From NCBI GenBank assembly GCA_030613145.1, contig JAUWMM010000028.1:1-10863 (forward strand): a DNA stretch of 10,863 bases. The letters run 5' to 3'. The first letter of the stretch is position 1; the number at the start of each line of letters is the position of its first letter. The notes beneath the pieces are model-generated. The model ran no database searches and was not told the DNA's origin. It saw nothing but the letters and a program-made list of their open reading frames with translations. The position numbers were made by a program, and so were the translations under genes. Source of the stretch: Desulfobacterales bacterium. GTDB taxonomy: Bacteria; Desulfobacterota; Desulfobacteria; Desulfobacterales; C00003060. Below are positions 7,136 to 10,863 of this stretch, piece after piece.

Positions 7136-9126
7136 TACGCGTTCCTCTCGCTCTGGATCATCTGACACTTCGTGTCAAGGTATTCACACACAGTAGGGAA
7201 AAGGTGGGCTTCTGTGTGTGGTAGAAAGAGGGCTCCCATATACTTGTCCATGAAGGAATGGTTATCGCTCAGCTCAATATTGGTCATCATTTTAGCAATC
7301 CTTTCCGCCTCACTGAGCATTCCGCTGGAAAGGCACACCAATCGAGCCCCCAGCAGTGATCCGTTTCCCAGGAAATGAAACCTCTCAACAGGAATGTCCG
7401 GAAAAAGGCCGATCAACTTCCCCTTTTCAAGGTTGATGTATCGGCCAAAAGCGCCCGCAATAATTACCCGGTCCAGATCATCGAATGAAAGGTCCAGGCT
7501 CTCTAGAAGTGTGAGACATCCGGCAAAAAGCGCCCCTTTGGCACGGATTAGGTTTTCAATATCCACCTCGCTGATAACGATATCATGGCCGGTGTCCGAG
7601 TCTTCGGACCAGGCCAATACATATTCATAGCCGAATCGTCCCTTCCGTACGCGGTCAGAGGGCAAGGTGCGAATAAATTTGCCGTTGCGGTCGATCACAC
7701 AGGCCGATAGCAACTCCGACAAGACACTGATCAGGCCCGATCCACATACACCTCGGGGTCTTGTCCTTCCCACTGTCACGACCATAGGTTCCAGTGTCAC
7801 AGGGTTGATGTGAAATCCTTCAATGGCCCCGAGATCAGCCCGCATGCCGTGTTTGATTCCCCCACCCTCAAAGGCGGGGCCCATGGAACAGGCAGCGCAA
7901 GCCAGCCAATCGCGATTTCCCAAAACGATCTCCCCGTTGGTCCCAATGTCTATATAGAGTGTCAGTTCCTCTTTCTGGAACACGCCGGAGCCCAGGATTC
8001 CAGAGACTATGTCTCCTCCAACATAACTAGCCACAGAAGGAAAAGTATAAAGCTGCACACAGTCAGGCAGGTCAATGCCGACATCTGCTGCCACGTCCAG
8101 AAGCATGGAGGCAGCAGCCGGCACATAGGGTGCCTCTCTGATGTAACGGGTTTCCATGCCAAGGAAAAGGTGGGTCATGGTAGTATTGCCGGCGACAGCA
8201 ATACACGAGATATTCTTCTTTGACTTCCCAGTCTCTTCCAAAAGCTCATCAATGACCTCATTGATGGAAGATACTACAACAGACTGCAACTTCTTCGGCC
8301 CTTCAGGCTTCAGTGCAAATACAATACGGGTAATGACATCAGCACCGTACTGAATCTGCCGGTTGTATTCAGCCTTCTCCGCCAGCCCCATCCCTGTTCG
8401 GAGGTCCACAAGCTGGCCGCTTACAGTGGTTGTCCCAATATCCAAGGCCAGCGCCAAGTTCTGGTCAGATGTATTACCACCTTCTATGCGCACGAGTTTC
8501 CATGGACGATTTTTCTCTATCCCGGGCAAAAACGCATCTCGCACCGGGTCTGTCGTCAGGGTGGCTGTAACAAACCAGTCATTGGTCCTCAAAATCTTCG
8601 GCATGGCCTTTATGCATCGTACATCTGCAGAAATATCTTCGATTTCATGCTGTTGTCTCAGGCCCTGGGAAAACCGAGTCAGGTCGCTTACGTTGTCTTG
8701 TAGTGTTGGCGCAGAGAGTCGAAGGGGCACCTTGATGGCCATGGGGTCCAGCTTCCATCCCTCGGCCAGAGGTTTTGTGTCAAGGGCAGAAACCTTACGC
8801 TCTGCCTTACCCATATCGAGTTGCTGGGCAATGACCAGCTTCAATCCTCTAGATTCAACCGGGATACGCACGGTACAGTCTGACATCACAGAGGTCCTAC
8901 ACGCCTGACGCCATCCCGCGTCGTATTTATCCTGACTTATCTTCTCGGTCTTTTCGCTATCAACCTCCCCTGCCTCAATCATCACGCGGCACTTGCCACA
9001 AACACCCTGCCCCCCGCATGTAGCATTGATGTGAACGCCCGCCGCAAGGGCTGCCTCCAGGAGGTTGGTACCCTTGTCAACACGGATTTCAATATTGTCC
9101 GGCTCAAAAGTAACGGTGTATTTCAT
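7135..9126 (-). CDS. acsV: RACo-type reductive activator of corrinoid iron-sulfur protein
   Basis: ATP-dependent activator that returns the inactive Co(II) state of the corrinoid protein to Co(I), allowing methyl transfer to acetyl-CoA synthase. It has 663 aa. The N-terminal domain (about 1-95) is a plant-type [2Fe-2S] ferredoxin with Cys37-x5-Cys43-x2-Cys46-x29-Cys76. A linker and middle region follow (about 100-220), then the ASKHA-type ATPase domain. The latter shows LALDIGTTTV (phosphate loop 1, 226-235), VAGNTTMTH (311-319), YIDIGTNGEI (391-400), GVCGSGLI (459-466) and VIIAGAFGR (554-562). The order matches RACo and differs from RamA, whose iron-sulfur clusters are C-terminal. The start is the natural beginning of the ferredoxin fold (MKYTVTFEPDN). 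Its Shine-Dalgarno is poor, with GGGAG about 20 bases away. The symbol assumes a CODH/ACS role, supported by the coupled cooC; activation of another corrinoid methyltransferase protein cannot be excluded. Confidence 0.88.
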   Translation of the reverse strand: MKYTVTFEPDNIEIRVDKGTNLLEAALAAGVHINATCGGQGVCGKCRVMIEAGEVDSEKTEKISQDKYDAGWRQACRTSVMSDCTVRIPVESRGLKLVIAQQLDMGKAERKVSALDTKPLAEGWKLDPMAIKVPLRLSAPTLQDNVSDLTRFSQGLRQQHEIEDISADVRCIKAMPKILRTNDWFVTATLTTDPVRDAFLPGIEKNRPWKLVRIEGGNTSDQNLALALDIGTTTVSGQLVDLRTGMGLAEKAEYNRQIQYGADVITRIVFALKPEGPKKLQSVVVSSINEVIDELLEETGKSKKNISCIAVAGNTTMTHLFLGMETRYIREAPYVPAAASMLLDVAADVGIDLPDCVQLYTFPSVASYVGGDIVSGILGSGVFQKEELTLYIDIGTNGEIVLGNRDWLACAACSMGPAFEGGGIKHGMRADLGAIEGFHINPVTLEPMVVTVGRTRPRGVCGSGLISVLSELLSACVIDRNGKFIRTLPSDRVRKGRFGYEYVLAWSEDSDTGHDIVISEVDIENLIRAKGALFAGCLTLLESLDLSFDDLDRVIIAGAFGRYINLEKGKLIGLFPDIPVERFHFLGNGSLLGARLVCLSSGMLSEAERIAKMMTNIELSDNHSFMDKYMGALFLPHTEAHLFPTVCEYLDTKCQMIQSERNA

Positions 9127-9241
9127 AGCGAACTTTGGGGCTTCTCCCTCTGCGAGCTGTAGGCTCTATGAGCCGGAAGCCAATCGGCCTGCCCTGCCCG
9201 CCCTAGCGCGACAGAAGTTGGACAATGCCCAGGGGAAAAAA

Positions 9242-9394
9242 CCCGGTCTGTCTTCGACCCTGAGCTCAGACCGAAGGGGGCCAGGGACGCGACAGGTTCA
9301 GATCGATGCATGGTGCCTCTCATCCCGGTCTGTCTTCGACCCTGCCTTCGACATGAGCTCAGGCCGAATGTAGCTCAGACCGAAGGGGGCCAGG
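9242..9394. repeat. Duplicated GC-rich TTCGACCCTG/CTCAGACCGAAGG element
   Basis: Two identical 21-base blocks (9242-9262 and 9324-9344) contain GGTCTGTCTTCGACCCTG. Two identical 23-base blocks (9263-9285 and 9372-9394) contain CTCAGACCGAAGGGGGCC. In the first copy the blocks are contiguous; in the second they are split by a diverged extra unit (9345-9371). GGTCTG (9244-9249) pairs with CAGACC (9267-9272), and CTTCG pairs with CGAAG, so each copy can fold. From memory, TTCGAC...GCTCAG motifs form a common class of dispersed intergenic palindromes. Confidence 0.85.
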
Positions 9395-9432
9395 AAGTAT
9401 TGGAGCACTCCGTGAACGATTATCAGATAATA

Positions 9433-9489
9433 ATAGCATAGCTTGGCCTGAAATGCTATGCGCTATACTACTCTCTGCGCTATGCATTT
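9433..9489. repeat. Overlapping hairpins built from GCATAGC-like motifs
   Basis: ATAGCAT at 9433-9439 is complementary to ATGCTAT at 9453-9459. The segment 9451-9463 (AAATGCTATGCGC) also pairs at 10 of 13 positions with 9477-9489. The two stems share 9453-9459, so they exclude each other. On the minus strand the region has a weak 7-base periodicity. It lies just beyond the PFOR terminator. Confidence 0.5.
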
Positions 9490-9493
9490 TGAT

Positions 9494-9530
9494 AAAAAAA
9501 GGCCGCTCGGGTCACCCGACCAAGCGGCCT
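9494..9530 (-). terminator. Rho-independent terminator of the PFOR gene
   Basis: On the minus strand AGGCCGCT (9530-9523) and AGCGGCCT (9507-9500) form a perfect 8-bp stem. It encloses an inner CGGG/CCCG stem with a UGA loop and a four-base bulge, and it is followed directly by a run of Ts (9500-9494). It begins 56 bases after the PFOR stop and fits an intrinsic terminator closely. It also insulates the RACo-cooC genes from PFOR transcription. Confidence 0.93.
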
Positions 9531-9555
9531 GTCTATTCGGGTCAGGTTTTTAAGG

Positions 9556-10863
<1,308 letters not shown>

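Larger units (their letters stand above)
9127..9493. other. Repeat-rich spacer upstream of RACo
   Basis: This 367-base stretch has no supported gene. It holds a small hairpin (GGCTC/GAGCC, 9162-9174) in the RACo leader, the duplicated GC-rich element (9242-9394) and the hairpin cluster at 9433-9489. The promoter of the RACo-cooC operon should lie here or within the repeats, but I found no convincing -35/-10 pair on the minus strand. A 66-codon minus-strand frame through the repeats is not credible. Confidence 0.6.

Noticed and set aside
7136..7168. Longer N-terminus for CooC starting at 7168 (11 extra residues)
   Set aside because: It would overlap the RACo coding end by 34 bases; the ATG at 7135 has TAATG coupling, an upstream AGAGGA and the normal P-loop position.
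8363..8908. 181-codon plus-strand open frame inside the RACo gene
   Set aside because: Antisense shadow of the RACo coding sequence; low-complexity composition and no family resemblance.
9123..9323. 66-codon minus-strand frame upstream of RACo
   Set aside because: It is a translation of the duplicated GC-rich repeat and resembles no protein I know.
9242..9394. CRISPR-like repeat/spacer pattern
   Set aside because: Only two copies, split differently in each, with no regular spacers and no cas genes.

Overview
The window reads as part of the chromosome of a strictly anaerobic Gram-negative bacterium, most likely a sulfate-reducing or related member of the Desulfobacterota (former Deltaproteobacteria). 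This is an inference from gene content. A bifunctional PBP1A with an OB insert points to a Gram-negative cell wall. A homodimeric-type pyruvate:ferredoxin oxidoreductase, a RACo-type corrinoid activator and a CooC-type nickel ATPase point to anaerobic acetyl-CoA (Wood-Ljungdahl) metabolism. No phage, transposase, rRNA, tRNA or CRISPR was found.

Layout, left to right. Positions 1-151 are a gene-poor edge with a candidate promoter. Positions 152-2554 (+) encode PBP1A, the only plus-strand gene. All other genes are on the minus strand: a CBS-CBS-ACT protein (2641-3336) preceded by a tandem universal stress protein (3370-4314), apparently one operon; recN (4432-6138); a cooC-like ATPase (6377-7135) coupled through a TAATG overlap to an upstream RACo gene (7135-9126); and the C-terminal third of PFOR (9587 to the right edge), followed by a clear rho-independent terminator (9494-9530).

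The genes form three functional groups. PFOR, RACo and CooC belong to the acetyl-CoA node. PFOR interconverts pyruvate and acetyl-CoA. RACo reductively reactivates the corrinoid iron-sulfur protein that feeds methyl groups to acetyl-CoA synthase. CooC supports nickel maturation of CODH/ACS. USP and CBS-ACT look like paired nucleotide or energy sensors. RecN (double-strand break repair) and PBP1A (peptidoglycan synthesis) are housekeeping genes.

The most unusual material is between the genes. Most of the spacers carry short arrays phased at 7 nucleotides, with a different heptamer in each spacer: AGCTNAT at 2559-2637, GTTATTN at 4319-4374, a GGAATT type at 4411-4440, ATTGNNG at 6142-6176 and 6379-6400, and CTNAAAG at 9556-9590. 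Several of these run into stop codons or sit directly before a start codon. Two longer interspersed-type repeats are also present: a TGTCATTTCGA inverted repeat element at 6224-6361, and a duplicated GC-rich element at 9242-9394. The heptamer arrays recall the short tandemly repeated repetitive (STRR) heptanucleotides of cyanobacteria, but here several unrelated heptamers share one architecture. This is the best candidate in the window for something little described.
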